Assembly: GCF_000719705.1 (NCBI RefSeq)
Contig: NZ_JOHO01000001.1
Location: forward strand, 186,001-250,000
Direction of reading: 5' to 3'
DNA: 64,000 bases
From: Streptomyces sp. NRRL S-350
GTDB taxonomy: Bacteria > Actinomycetota > Actinomycetes > Streptomycetales > Streptomycetaceae
The notes beneath the pieces are model-generated. The model did not search any database. It was not told where the DNA came from and worked only from the letters and a program-made list of their open reading frames with translations. The translations under genes and the position numbers were made by a program. This document shows, piece by piece, positions 25,890 to 34,332 of this stretch (within the stretch, counting starts at the first letter, position 1; each line of letters starts with the position of its first letter).

Positions 25890-27035
25890 TCAGGCCGCGA
25901 GAGCGGCGTCCGGGCGCTGGCGCTTCGTCAGCCCCCGCGTGCGGAGCGGGTCGTGGCGCTGCTCGTCCACGGGAACCACGGTGGTGATCGGGTCGGTGTC
26001 CTCGGGGAGCAGGTCCAGGCGGACCCAGTACGGCATCACCCAGCGGGTGGTCTCGCCCTGGCGCCGCTTGCCGATCCGGAACCGGCGGAAGTGCCCGCAC
26101 CGCTGGTGGGGTGCCTGCTGGACGCCGGAGGGGATGCCGTCGCCGTCCAGCACGCGGCCCGTCGCCCGGCGGGCTGCGTGCAAGGCCGGGCCAACGCGCC
26201 AGCCGATCTCGACGAAGAACGGGTCGCGGTTCTTGTGGACTGCCCGGCGCTTCTTCTTCGACGGCTTGACGACGGGCGGCTCGGCCAGGTCCCGGTTGTC
26301 ACAGCAGAGGTAGATCAGGACGCTCAGGGCGGGGCGCAGCAGATCCTCGAACAGGGTGTAGGCGGCGGCCTTGTCCCGGGTCCGGCTCCAGTGGGCCTCG
26401 GCCCTCGCGGCCGCGAAGTCCACGGCCTGGGCCACGGTGAACTTCTCCATCCCGGTAGGGATGTTCATGCGTATGTAGGTCTGGCCGCGCACCTCCCAGG
26501 TCTCCTCGTCGAGGAGGTCGATCACGAAGAGCAGGCCGAGCCCTTCGATCTCCTCGTCGGTGTACGTCTGCTGCTCGGGCGTCTGGTTGAAGCCGAAGAG
26601 GTAGAAGCCGCGGACCAGGCCGTCCGACTCCTTGTACCGGACCGGCCATGGCTCGGGCAGGACGATGAGCGGGTTGATGTGCGGGAGCTGGCTGAAGATG
26701 TTGCCGGGCAGCGTCTCGGAGGTCGAGCGGTACAACTCTGCGGCCAGGTGCTGGTTGAGGTCGTAGGTAACCCGGCCCCGGCGGGCCCACATGCGGAAGA
26801 TCCCCACGTGACTGGCGACGTCGATCAGGTCGGCCTGTTCGGCGAGCGTCAGGCCGGACGGCGCGGTGTGCCCGAGGGTGACCGGCCGTCCGGTGGAGAG
26901 CTGGTCGAGCTTGGGGGCGAGCCACAGGTGGTTGCCGCGCAGAGCGCTCTCCCGCTCGGTCAGCTCTTCGACGAAGACCTCGCTGACGTCGCGGCTCCTG
27001 AGGGCGCGGGAGTGTCGGCTGTTCATCTCGGCCAT
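25890..27035 (-). CDS. Hypothetical protein, 381 aa, with basic C-terminal module
   Basis: The start is ATG 27035 (MAEMNSRHSR). An upstream extension of the open frame would begin at or before the transcription start predicted from the promoter at 27171, so it is unlikely to be translated. The N-terminal two thirds (EQADLIDVASHVGIFRMWAR, NIFSQLPHINPLIVLPEPWP, FTVAQAVDFAAARAEAHW) resemble a conserved actinobacterial plasmid protein of unknown role. The C-terminal part, HQRCGHFRRFRIGKRRQGET with the following RWVMPYWV, is the basic tail module shared in outline with the 324 and 43210 genes. A nucleic-acid role is possible but not shown. Confidence 0.75.
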   Translation of the reverse strand: MAEMNSRHSRALRSRDVSEVFVEELTERESALRGNHLWLAPKLDQLSTGRPVTLGHTAPSGLTLAEQADLIDVASHVGIFRMWARRGRVTYDLNQHLAAELYRSTSETLPGNIFSQLPHINPLIVLPEPWPVRYKESDGLVRGFYLFGFNQTPEQQTYTDEEIEGLGLLFVIDLLDEETWEVRGQTYIRMNIPTGMEKFTVAQAVDFAAARAEAHWSRTRDKAAAYTLFEDLLRPALSVLIYLCCDNRDLAEPPVVKPSKKKRRAVHKNRDPFFVEIGWRVGPALHAARRATGRVLDGDGIPSGVQQAPHQRCGHFRRFRIGKRRQGETTRWVMPYWVRLDLLPEDTDPITTVVPVDEQRHDPLRTRGLTKRQRPDAALAA

Positions 27036-27069
27036 CCCTGTAGCTACGGGCCCTTGGGGCCGGGGCGTC

Positions 27070-27099
27070 CCGGTGGACCGCTGGAAGGCGGTCCACCGG
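27070..27099 (-). other. Leader hairpin
   Basis: CCGGTGGACCGC and its complement (27070-27081, 27088-27099) form a 12-bp stem with loop TGGAAG in the leader between the promoter at 27171 and the gene at 27035. It could attenuate transcription or stabilise the message. Confidence 0.55.
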
Positions 27100-27170
27100 G
27101 GGAGGAACCGGTGCGCGGCGGCCGATGGGCTGCGCCGGGTGAGTGACCCGTTCGCACCGGGGATGCCTCC

Positions 27171-27199
27171 ACCGTAGCCCATTTCATAGACTTAAGCAA
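27171..27199 (-). promoter_or_regulatory. Iterated promoter, copy 5 of 16
   Basis: TTGCTT, 17 bp, TACGGT on the minus strand, with core TTGCTTAAGTCTATGA. The TAA inside TTGCTTAA is the stop codon of the preceding 27192 gene. Confidence 0.8.
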
Positions 27200-27590
27200 T
27201 TACGTACGGTGTGACGGGGATGGGCACCAGGAAGAACTCCTGTCCGTCCTCTGCGGCCACGCGGATCGGCCGGTCCGGCAGCGCCCCGAACACCGCCTCC
27301 GCGACGGCCGCCGGCGCACTGCCGGGGCCCAGTGCCGGCCCGAGGGCGGAGCGGATGGCCGCCAGGGTGTCCGCCGACAAGGAAGCCTTCAACGGCGCCG
27401 CTTTGGCCTCCGCCGCACAGGCCGCCAGCTCCCCGTCGTCAGCGCTCGCGTCCAGGCCGTGGCGGCGGGCGACGGCGGCCACCGTCGTGGCGAGCGCCGC
27501 GCGATTGTGCCAGCGGCACAGGTCGCCCGGAGTGCCCACGGGGTGCAGGTGCCGGGCGGTGCCGATCGAGGTCTTCTTGGTCGTCTTCAC
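27192..27590 (-). CDS. Hypothetical protein, 132 aa
   Basis: GTG start at 27590 with GGAGGACAC ahead. A basic N-terminus (KTTKKTSIGTARHLHPVGTP) is followed by an Ala-rich helical body (LCRWHNRAALATTVAAVARR) and a C-terminal strand pair (FFLVPIPVTPYVIA). The final codons ATT GCT TAA are also the -35 region of the next promoter. It lies downstream of ligA, beyond a hairpin. Confidence 0.72.
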   Translation of the reverse strand: MKTTKKTSIGTARHLHPVGTPGDLCRWHNRAALATTVAAVARRHGLDASADDGELAACAAEAKAAPLKASLSADTLAAIRSALGPALGPGSAPAAVAEAVFGALPDRPIRVAAEDGQEFFLVPIPVTPYVIA

Positions 27591-27630
27591 GTGTCCTCCG
27601 TTGCGAGGGGTCGACTGATGCCGGGGGGCA

Positions 27631-27663
27631 GGTTGGGGGCCGGGCCGCGCCCGGCCCCCAACC
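27631..27663 (-). terminator. Terminator/attenuator hairpin after ligA
   Basis: Perfect 15-bp stem (27631-27645 and 27649-27663) with the loop CGC, 7 bases beyond the ligA stop. There is no T-tract, as is usual in Streptomyces. Confidence 0.75.
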
Positions 27664-27669
27664 ACGCGG

Positions 27670-29742
27670 TCACAGGTAGGCGCTGACCATCTGCGCGAAC
27701 TCGTCCGGCCCGATGACGGGGATGCCCAGCTGCTCCGCCTTCTCCTTCTTCGAGCCGGCCTTGTCTCCGGCGACGACCAGGCTGGTGCTCTTCTTCGAGA
27801 CGCTGGACCCGGACCGGCCTCCCGCCTTCTCGATCAGCTCGTTCATGCCGTTGCGCGACAGCGGTTCGAGGCGGCCGGACATGGCCCCCGTCACCACGAT
27901 CGTCTTCCCGGCCAGCGGCAGCCCCGCGCCCGTGTCCTGGCCCGAGCCGGAGGTGTCGGCCGCCGGGGCGCTGTCCTGGGGCCCGCCGAGGTTGACGCCC
28001 GCCGCCGCGAGTTTGGCGATCACCGGCTCCAGCTCCGCCAGCTCGGCCAGCATCCAGGCCGACTTCTCCGCGCCGATCCCCTCGACCTGGCGCAGCTCGG
28101 CGGCCGACGCCGCCTGGATGGCGGTCATGGTGCCGAAGAAGTCGGCGATCCGGCGGGCCATGCTGCGCCCGGTCCCACGGACCCCCAGGGCGCACAGCAC
28201 CCGGGCAAGGGGCTGCTGCTTCGCGGCGGCGATGCCGTCCAGGATCTTGGCGGCGGTCTTCTCGCTGCCAGTCGCCTGGGTGAGCTGGCCGAGCGTGAGG
28301 GTGAACAGGTCGGCGACGTCCTGCACCGCCTCCTGCGCGACCAGCTGTGCCACGACCTTCGGTCCGATGCCCTGGATGTCGAGGACGTCGCGCTGCACGG
28401 CGTAGCTGATGGACGCCGCGAGGTTGCACGCGCGGCCCTTCAGGCACCTCCACCGCTCCTGGCTCTTGTCGATCTCGCCTCCGCAGCCCGGGCAGACCAC
28501 CGGCAGCTCGATCGGCGTCTCCTGGCCGGTGCGCGCCGACGTGACGGGGGCGAGGATCTGCGGGATCACGTCGCCGGCCCTGCGGAGTACGACGCGGTCA
28601 CCGATGCGCAGGCCCAGCCGCACGATCATGCCGGGGTTGTGGAGCGTCGCGAACCGCACCGTTACGCCCTCGATCTCGACCGGCTCGACCTCGCCTCGCG
28701 GCGCGATGTTGCCCGTGCGTCCGGTGGTCCAGGTGGCGGCGGTGAGCGTCGAAATCACCTCCAACGCGGGCAACTTGTACGCGATCGCCCATCGGGGCGC
28801 GCGCGAGCCGGAGCCTGCGACGGCCTGGTCCTGCGGATGGTCGGCCTTGATGACGATGCCGTCGATCCCGACGGGCAGGTCTGCGCGCTGCGCGGCGACC
28901 TTCTCGACGTACGCCTGGATGTCCCTGATGAGCGGCGAGGTCAGCGTGCCGACCGGGGTGTCGTCGACGGTCTGGACCCCGAGGCTGCCCAGGGCCTTCA
29001 TCAGCTCGGTGTGGGTCATCTCCTCGCGGATCAGCCGGCCCGTCGCGCCGTCGGCCGAGGTCAGGAGCCCGTACCCGTAGAAGCTGAGAGGGATGGTGTA
29101 CTCCCGGCCGGTCGCGCGGAGCGAGCCCGAGGCGGCGTTGCGGGGGTTGGAGAAGGGGTCCTCGCCGTGGGCAATGCGGATGCGGTTTGCTTCCTCGAAG
29201 CGGGACTGGAGCAGGACCACCTCGCCCCGGACTTCGACCGAGACCGGCGTGTCCAGCTCGACCGGCAGGCCGTCGATGGTGCCGATGGCGTGCGAGACGT
29301 CCTCCCCGGTCGTGCCGGTGCCCCGGGTGACGAGCCGGACGAGCCTGCCCTCGCGGTAGTGCGCCGCGACCGCCAGTCCGTCGATCTTCGGACCCGCGTG
29401 GAACCCGCGCGGCTCGGTGCCCAGCCGCTTGCCCAAGGAACCCGCCCAGCGGACCAGTTCCTCGGCGTCGAAGACGTTGTCCAGGGAGAGCATGGGGGTC
29501 GCGTGTACGACCGATCCCTCGGGCAGCGCCCCGGCGGCCACCAGGGTGGTGGGCGACTCGGCCGCGCGCTGGTCCGGATGTTCCTGCTCGTAGGAGGCGA
29601 TGGTGCTCATGAGGTGGTCGTAGGAGGCGTCGTCCATCTGCGAGTCGCCGCCGCCGTAGTACGCGGCCGCGGCGCGGCGGGCCTGGTCCAGGGCGCGGAG
29701 GTAGGAGTCCTCGTCGGTGATGGGGGCCAAGGTATTCGGCAC
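27670..29742 (-). CDS. ligA: NAD-dependent DNA ligase LigA
   Basis: 690 aa, a full-length LigA. The order is: N-terminal NMN-binding domain Ia (about 1-70, YYGGGDSQMDDASYDHLM); adenylation domain with the active-site Lys in GPKIDGLAV (Lys119) and VEVRGEVVL; OB fold (GNIAPRGEVEPVEIEGVTVR); four-Cys zinc finger (CPGCGGEID...RWRCLKGRAC); HhH region; and C-terminal BRCT (LAGKTIVVTGAMSGRLEPLS). It seals nicks using NAD. The host will have its own ligase, so this is an accessory copy for element replication or repair. Start GTG 29742 after AAGGACAAG. Single promoter at 29872. Confidence 0.95.
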   Translation of the reverse strand: MPNTLAPITDEDSYLRALDQARRAAAAYYGGGDSQMDDASYDHLMSTIASYEQEHPDQRAAESPTTLVAAGALPEGSVVHATPMLSLDNVFDAEELVRWAGSLGKRLGTEPRGFHAGPKIDGLAVAAHYREGRLVRLVTRGTGTTGEDVSHAIGTIDGLPVELDTPVSVEVRGEVVLLQSRFEEANRIRIAHGEDPFSNPRNAASGSLRATGREYTIPLSFYGYGLLTSADGATGRLIREEMTHTELMKALGSLGVQTVDDTPVGTLTSPLIRDIQAYVEKVAAQRADLPVGIDGIVIKADHPQDQAVAGSGSRAPRWAIAYKLPALEVISTLTAATWTTGRTGNIAPRGEVEPVEIEGVTVRFATLHNPGMIVRLGLRIGDRVVLRRAGDVIPQILAPVTSARTGQETPIELPVVCPGCGGEIDKSQERWRCLKGRACNLAASISYAVQRDVLDIQGIGPKVVAQLVAQEAVQDVADLFTLTLGQLTQATGSEKTAAKILDGIAAAKQQPLARVLCALGVRGTGRSMARRIADFFGTMTAIQAASAAELRQVEGIGAEKSAWMLAELAELEPVIAKLAAAGVNLGGPQDSAPAADTSGSGQDTGAGLPLAGKTIVVTGAMSGRLEPLSRNGMNELIEKAGGRSGSSVSKKSTSLVVAGDKAGSKKEKAEQLGIPVIGPDEFAQMVSAYL

Positions 29743-29867
29743 GTTCTTGTCCTTCTTGCCGGTGATGGCTGCTGTGACCGCTCCTCCGTCGGAGCGGTGC
29801 TGCCCGGCTCCACAGCGGGCGCGCGGTGGAGCCAGGAGCGGGGGCGGGGCCGCATCGAGCGGCACAC

Positions 29868-30161
29868 TCAAACCATATGGCGATTCATAGAATTAAGCAA
29901 TGTCGGTTTGATTGTCGAATCCTCCGCGCGCGTGCCCGGAGTGGGTGGCCGAGCCGCGGCGAACTGCCGCAGGTCTCCCGTGCCCGCGCGCAGCAGCCTC
30001 CCGGGCCGCCGGCCTGGCGCTGGCCGGCGGCGACGGAGACTGGCAGCGGGGCGCGCCGGAGGGCGTGGTGCAGCCACCGGCGACCGCTGGAGGGCCGCCA
30101 GCGACTCGTCGGTGATCCTGGGCCTCGTCAGGCGACCGGCCTGCGATCTGGCTTTCAACAC
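29868..30161 (-). CDS. Doubtful small gene, 97 aa
   Basis: A GTG at 30161 overlaps the stop of the 30155 gene and opens a frame starting MLKARSQAGRLTRPRITDES. The later part is Arg/Pro-rich and runs through the ligA promoter, ending after the -10 box. The coupling geometry is the only support, and the composition looks like non-coding sequence. The 29901-30154 gap may hold nothing else. Confidence 0.2.
   Translation of the reverse strand: MLKARSQAGRLTRPRITDESLAALQRSPVAAPRPPARPAASLRRRRPAPGRRPGRLLRAGTGDLRQFAAARPPTPGTRAEDSTIKPTLLNSMNRHMV
29872..29900 (-). promoter_or_regulatory. Iterated promoter, copy 6 of 16 (ligA promoter)
   Basis: TTGCTT, 17 bp, TATGGT on the minus strand, with core TTGCTTAATTCTATGA. 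The ligA leader (about 125 bases) holds two small stem-loops, ACCGCTCC/GGAGCGGT and GGCTCCAC/GTGGAGCC. Confidence 0.8.
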
Positions 30162-30439
30162 TGGTTCCTGCCCGGCTGCTCAAGGACTTCGAGCGAGCGG
30201 AGGACCGTGACGTCGTGGTCGGCCAGCACCTGCGCGTACGCGCCGCTGTCGCGCACGTAGCGGTTGATCTCGGGATCGTCGATGGAATGGGCCGTCCAGC
30301 AGAGCATGTGGTTGCGGCCCGAGGTCCGCTCGTCGGAGCAGATCCTGCGTGCGTCCGCTTCACTCACCCGCCAGAGCACCCGCCGGTGGGTGGTGCGTGT
30401 GTTCCTGGAGGCGATGAAGACCACCACTTGTGCAGTCAT
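30155..30439 (-). CDS. Small hypothetical protein, 94 aa
   Basis: MTAQVVVFIASRNTRTTHRR, then RICSDERTSGRNHMLCWTAH and a helical VLADHDVTVLRSLEVLEQ. Charged, single domain, three Cys. Codon use is less GC-biased than most neighbours. Last clear gene of the unit starting at 32543. Confidence 0.68.
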   Translation of the reverse strand: MTAQVVVFIASRNTRTTHRRVLWRVSEADARRICSDERTSGRNHMLCWTAHSIDDPEINRYVRDSGAYAQVLADHDVTVLRSLEVLEQPGRNQC

Positions 30440-30517
30440 GAGGAGTTCCGATCATGCGCGGACGCCCTGCGCGGCTCCGGCCGGCGCGGCGGTGCGGGAA
30501 GAGTGCTGGCGACCTTC

Positions 30518-30544
30518 GGCGCACCAGCCGGATGCCGGTGCGCC
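30518..30544 (-). other. Intercistronic hairpin
   Basis: GGCGCACC (30518-30525) pairs with GGTGCGCC (30537-30544) in the 172-base gap between the 30612 and 30155 genes. Confidence 0.45.
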
Positions 30545-30611
30545 GGATGCCCGAAGTCAGCGGGCTCGCGTACGTCTGTTCCGCCCACGGGCGGACGGGC
30601 CTCCTCTGCGC

Positions 30612-31388
30612 CTACGGCGGGGGCGTGACCTCGAAGGCGCCGCTGGCGAGGTCAACGGTGAGGTTCGCGTTGAGCTTCGGCCGGTCGAAGCGGGAGTAGG
30701 CCCCAAGGAGGTCCCGGAACCGGCCCTCCAACGCGGTTGCCGAGTCGTCGTGCTGTTCCGGGCCCTCGTACTGCCATGCCTGACCATCCGCTCCCAGGAA
30801 CCACACCGTTTCCTCGTCCCAGTACATGCCGTCCGGGGCGTCCGAGTAGGTCACGAACTCGACGCTGGTCACCCTGCTGCCGGCCTGGTCGGGGCAGCGG
30901 GCGCACATGGCCCGCAGCACCTGGAGCAGCTCCTGCTTGACCCGTTCGTGCGCCGCGTCACGCAGCCAACTGCCGAGCTCGTACAGCTCGTTTCGGCTCA
31001 ACTGCGGCAGCAACGGCTCTAGCTGCTCCTTGGTGAGCATCGCCCGGGTGAGCGGGCTGCGCCACTCCGGTGCGGCGCTCGTCGGCCGGGCGGAAGCAGG
31101 GGGCCGGGGCCGGTTGAAGCAGTAGTGGCACTCCTTGCCGTCGCCGTTCTCGGCACGATTGTCATCCATGATCGTTTCCTGGCAGCGGGTGCAGCGCTGG
31201 GATCCCCCGCATGTGGTGCAGTCCTGGTTTCCATCGCAGTCCGCACATGTAGAGCATGTCCAGCACCCCTCGTTCCCGTCGCAGTCCGGGCAAAGCGCAG
31301 CGGCCGGTGCGGGATCGGGTTCACCTGCGGGAGACGGGGGCGCGGTGTCGCGGTGGACGTCGACTGCGATCTCCGTGATGGGGGTCAT
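30612..31388 (-). CDS. Cys-rich zinc-binding protein, 258 aa
   Basis: ATG 31388 after GAGAGG. Residues ~32-75 contain clustered Cys (CPDCDGNEGCWTCSTC, CADCDGNQDC, TTCGGSQRCTRC) with repeated 'CxDCDGNxxC' units, and a further CHYC near residue 87. This recalls DnaJ-type and RanBP2-like zinc fingers. The middle is helical (LTKEQLEPLLPQLSRNELYE). The C-terminal part (SVEFVTYSDAPDGMYWDEET) is beta-rich. A zinc-stabilised adaptor is a reasonable guess; no enzyme motif was seen. Confidence 0.78.
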   Translation of the reverse strand: MTPITEIAVDVHRDTAPPSPAGEPDPAPAAALCPDCDGNEGCWTCSTCADCDGNQDCTTCGGSQRCTRCQETIMDDNRAENGDGKECHYCFNRPRPPASARPTSAAPEWRSPLTRAMLTKEQLEPLLPQLSRNELYELGSWLRDAAHERVKQELLQVLRAMCARCPDQAGSRVTSVEFVTYSDAPDGMYWDEETVWFLGADGQAWQYEGPEQHDDSATALEGRFRDLLGAYSRFDRPKLNANLTVDLASGAFEVTPPP

Positions 31389-31413
31389 CGGTCTACCTCT
31401 CGGAGCGATGGCC

Positions 31414-31438
31414 GGGGCCGTGCGGGGTGCACGGCCCC
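31414..31438 (-). terminator. Intercistronic terminator-like hairpin
   Basis: GGGGCCGTGC and GCACGGCCCC form a 10-bp stem with a five-base loop, 11 bases after the 31450 stop. Confidence 0.6.
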
Positions 31439-31449
31439 AGGGCGTTGGT

Positions 31450-31962
31450 TCAGGCGGGCAGCGGCACGAAGAGGACGGGGCTCGGCGTCCCGTACGGCTG
31501 CTCGTCATCGCCGATCTCGATCAGGGCGTCTGCCACGAACGTCCGATCGAAGTCGGGGGCCTCGACCGCGAGGTGGGGGCCGTAGTGGAGCGTCGCGCCG
31601 TAGGTGTTCCACGCCGGCCCGTCGTCGTAGTCGTTGGTCACGATGAACGTGACCGCGCTCGGCAGCGGGCACTCCGGGCGGTCCGCAAAGAACTCGATCA
31701 GAGCGTCGCGGAGGTCCACGCGCAGCTCCTCCGGAACCTGGGGGTACACGTCGTGGGCGGGGCCCCGGGTTACGGGGAACGCGGCACGCAGCGCGGTGAC
31801 GAGGTCCGGCGGAAGGACCTGGGAGGCCGTGGCGTCGAGATTCGGCGGAACGGCCTTGGATGTGGTGGTCAAGGCGCCGAAGGCGCGCTTCAGGTCATCT
31901 TCGGCAGCGCGGAGCACGGCGTCCTGGGCATGGCGCTCGGCGGCAGGCAGGGGCTTGGGCAT
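31450..31962 (-). CDS. Hypothetical protein, 170 aa
   Basis: Helical N-terminus (AERHAQDAVLRAAEDDLKRA) then a mixed domain ending in WNTYGATLHYGPHLAVEAPD and SPVLFVPLPA. Soluble. No family recognised. Second-to-third cistron of the 32603 promoter unit. Confidence 0.72.
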   Translation of the reverse strand: MPKPLPAAERHAQDAVLRAAEDDLKRAFGALTTTSKAVPPNLDATASQVLPPDLVTALRAAFPVTRGPAHDVYPQVPEELRVDLRDALIEFFADRPECPLPSAVTFIVTNDYDDGPAWNTYGATLHYGPHLAVEAPDFDRTFVADALIEIGDDEQPYGTPSPVLFVPLPA

Positions 31963-32037
31963 CGTTGGGCTCCAAATCGGATGGGGCGCCTCGGCAGGCG
32001 CGCAGCGGCTGACCGTGCAGCGGGGCCGTGCTGGCGT

Positions 32038-32072
32038 CGCCGACCGTCCGGAGCACTGTCCGGCGGTCGGCG
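32038..32072 (-). other. Intercistronic hairpin
   Basis: CGCCGACCG (32038-32046) pairs with CGGTCGGCG (32064-32072), with a further TCCGG/CCGG pairing inside. It lies in the 155-base gap between the 32118 and 31450 genes. Confidence 0.5.
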
Positions 32073-32117
32073 GAGGGGGCTACGAGTAGCGGCTGTTCCA
32101 CATCTGACGGGTGCTGT

Positions 32118-32543
32118 TCACCGGGTCCGCTGTTGCGCGGCCCGAGCCCGCAGTTCGGCGATGAGCCGGTCACGCCCGGGCCACCAGGATGCGAAGAAGG
32201 CCTCGGTGTTGGACGTGAGCTGCGCCTTGAGCTGGTTGGTCAAGCTCTCCGTCCAGACTTGCGCCACGTCGGCGAGCCAGTCGATGGCGGGACCGGAGTT
32301 CGCCACCTCGCTCGCGTACCCCTCCTTGAGGAAGGCGGCATACACGCGCACCCGACGAGTGACCGGCAGTTGGTACGTGCGGCCGTTGTCCAGGGACACC
32401 TCGGTCGCCACGAAGGCGATCCGCTTGATCGCGGTGACCGTCCCTTCGGCGATGTAGTCCTGAACGGGGTGGTCTCCGTACACCTTGAAGCTCACGGGGT
32501 ATCCCGGGGCGAGGGCGGACGCGGTGGCGGCTATGTAGGACAT
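32118..32543 (-). CDS. Hypothetical protein, 141 aa
   Basis: Start ATG 32543 after CAGGAGC. An N-terminal SH3-like beta region (PGYPVSFKVYGDHPVQDYIA, then VTAIKRIAFVATEVSLDNG) is followed by a helical tail (WTESLTNQLKAQLTSNTEAF) with an Arg-rich end. First gene behind the promoter at 32603. Function unknown. Confidence 0.72.
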   Translation of the reverse strand: MSYIAATASALAPGYPVSFKVYGDHPVQDYIAEGTVTAIKRIAFVATEVSLDNGRTYQLPVTRRVRVYAAFLKEGYASEVANSGPAIDWLADVAQVWTESLTNQLKAQLTSNTEAFFASWWPGRDRLIAELRARAAQQRTR

Positions 32544-32602
32544 GGCAGCTCCTGGAAGCGAGAGGATCGGATCGGCGGAGCACCTTGTCCGCCGCGATCT
32601 CG

Positions 32603-32631
32603 AATATACGCACACTCATAGAGTTAAGCAA
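32603..32631 (-). promoter_or_regulatory. Iterated promoter, copy 7 of 16
   Basis: TTGCTT, 17 bp, TATATT on the minus strand, with core TTGCTTAACTCTATGA. The TTAA contains the stop codon of the 32624 gene. This has one of the best -10 boxes of the set. Confidence 0.85.
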
Positions 32632-33532
32632 CATCCTTCGGGTAGGGCTCCGCTTTCATCGCGATGACTGTGCGCGACCGCTCGGCCCGCGTGCGACCCA
32701 CAGCCAGGACGTAACGGAAGTTGCCTGGGTGGCGTACCGAGCGGGCTCCGAGGTGCTCCAGGGCCCTCGGCAGCCACTGCGCCGGACTTTCGCCGGCCGT
32801 ACGGGACGGCGCTCCGAGAGCGGTCAGCCGGCTTTCCACCCCTGCGGCCCCGGGCTCGGGCTCGCGGCCGGTCAGCTTGGCCCGGGACCGAGCCGTCAGG
32901 ACGGTGCCGTCCGGCAGCAGCGTGAGCGTCCGCCGCGTTCCCCGCCCGGTGAACCGGAAGTTGCAGCTCTGGTACACGATGCCGAGATGCCCGTTGGAAA
33001 TGATCATCTCGCCGCTCGGGGTGCGCCGTGACCTGGGCACCGGGTCGGAGAAGCTCACCACCCCCCGGATGCCGCGCTCGGCGGCCTTCTTCATAGCGGC
33101 CGCGATGAAGAAGCTCTCGCCGTTGGCGGCCACGTCGTCGGTGAGCGCCAGGCGCGAGATCTCCGCGCTCTCGTAGTACGGGGCCAAGTGGGGGAAGGCG
33201 CCGGTTAGGACGCGTTCGTTCATGGGGCAGCCCAGGACGAGAGCGCCGGCGAGGGCGGCGCCTTCGGGGCCGGGGCCCTCCTCGCCCTGCGGCGGCTCGT
33301 GGTCCCACAGGCCGTAGCGGTGGAGAGCCGAGGGCCAGCCGGCCAGGTAGTGGTGGTGCTCGATGAACGACCGGGCGAGCGCTTCGGGGATCTCGGTGAC
33401 GCTGTACCGCTCGCGCCGGAAGCCGCCGTCGCTGACGTGCCGCCAGCTGGGCAGGCCGTACCGCCAGCGTTGGGTCCAGCCTCCGGGCCGGCCGGCGAGG
33501 ATGCCGCGCATCTCCGCCGGGGTGGGCGTCAC
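32624..33532 (-). CDS. Mom-like GNAT-fold protein, putative DNA-modification enzyme
   Basis: 302 aa. The central part reads YESAEISRLALTDDVAANGE, then SFFIAAAMKKAAERGIRGVV and SFSDPVPR. This resembles the acetyltransferase-like fold of Mom-type DNA modification proteins, where an 'E(I/L)SRL' strand is followed by a long helix. Mom of phage Mu modifies adenine in DNA. The C-terminal ~90 residues are basic. GTG 33532 overlaps the DpdA-like gene stop by four bases. The last codons GAT GTT GCT TAA supply the -35 of the next promoter. The family assignment is from memory of motif shape only. Confidence 0.55.
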   Translation of the reverse strand: MTPTPAEMRGILAGRPGGWTQRWRYGLPSWRHVSDGGFRRERYSVTEIPEALARSFIEHHHYLAGWPSALHRYGLWDHEPPQGEEGPGPEGAALAGALVLGCPMNERVLTGAFPHLAPYYESAEISRLALTDDVAANGESFFIAAAMKKAAERGIRGVVSFSDPVPRSRRTPSGEMIISNGHLGIVYQSCNFRFTGRGTRRTLTLLPDGTVLTARSRAKLTGREPEPGAAGVESRLTALGAPSRTAGESPAQWLPRALEHLGARSVRHPGNFRYVLAVGRTRAERSRTVIAMKAEPYPKDVA

Positions 33533-34332
33533 ACCGCGCACGACGGTACCCCCGCGTCCTCCAGCCGCTCCATCAGGTGGTTCCTCCACCAGAGCGCGTA
33601 CGACATGCAGTTGCTCTCCGTCTTGTGGGTCGGGCTGCAGCCGCGCTCCCTGCGGCCGGCCGAGCTCCAGGCCATCGAGTCGGCCGACGCCAGCGAGCGG
33701 GACAGCGTCAGGCCCTGAATCTTGAAGCCGAAGGCGTGCAGCGGCACGAGCGGCGCCCCTTCGCCGCCGAGGCGGGCGAGCTCGTCCAGGAGGAGGGAGG
33801 CGCGCCAGTGGTTCTGGCGCCGGCACATGCTGCCGACGCCCACCAGCGGCTCGGCCAGGAGGTCGATGCCGGCATCGGCATACATCTCGGCGCAGCGGAG
33901 GTAGTGGGGGCGCAGCCAGCCCTGCAGGACCGGGATGACGCGGGCCTTGATGCCCAGGGACCGTAGTTCAACGACGGAGTCGACGGTGCGCCTCATGTGC
34001 TCCTCGATGGTGAGGCCGGTCTTGGGCAACATCCAGGGCTCGCAGACCCAGTCCATGGGACTGCACCACTCGAGGTTGCCGATCTCGTCGTGGTAACGGT
34101 TGACGGCGGTTGCGTACTGCTGAGCGGTGGTCTTCCACCGGCCGTAGAGGTCGACCTCGCTGAACGCCCCGCTGTCCAGGGCCCAGGGGCCGGCGGCCCG
34201 GGGCAGGGACTTGCGGTTCATCAGCCGCCGGTTGGAGACGAACAGGGGAAAGTCGAGGTGTTCCATCCAGGCGGGCTGGTGGACGCCCAGGTGGAACCTG
34301 ACAGGTGTCGGCGTAATGGCGGGGGCGGTCAC
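33529..34332 (-). CDS. DpdA-like / queuine tRNA-ribosyltransferase-like protein
   Basis: 267 aa. FHLGVHQPAWMEHLDFPLFV and the 'SNRRL' motif lead into GPWALDSGAFSEVDLYGRW (Asp53-Ser-Gly). CSPMDWVCEPWMLPKTGLTI, IPVLQGWLRPHYLRC, GVGSMCRR, HAFGFKIQGL and ASADSMAWS then follow in TIM-barrel order. This is the actinobacterial/phage branch of the tRNA-guanine transglycosylase superfamily that includes DpdA, which inserts 7-deazaguanines into DNA. The nucleophilic Asp candidates are retained. GTG 34332 overlaps the upstream stop (GTGA). No deazaguanine biosynthesis gene is present in the window, so the base would have to come from elsewhere. Confidence 0.8.
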   Translation of the reverse strand: MTAPAITPTPVRFHLGVHQPAWMEHLDFPLFVSNRRLMNRKSLPRAAGPWALDSGAFSEVDLYGRWKTTAQQYATAVNRYHDEIGNLEWCSPMDWVCEPWMLPKTGLTIEEHMRRTVDSVVELRSLGIKARVIPVLQGWLRPHYLRCAEMYADAGIDLLAEPLVGVGSMCRRQNHWRASLLLDELARLGGEGAPLVPLHAFGFKIQGLTLSRSLASADSMAWSSAGRRERGCSPTHKTESNCMSYALWWRNHLMERLEDAGVPSCAV

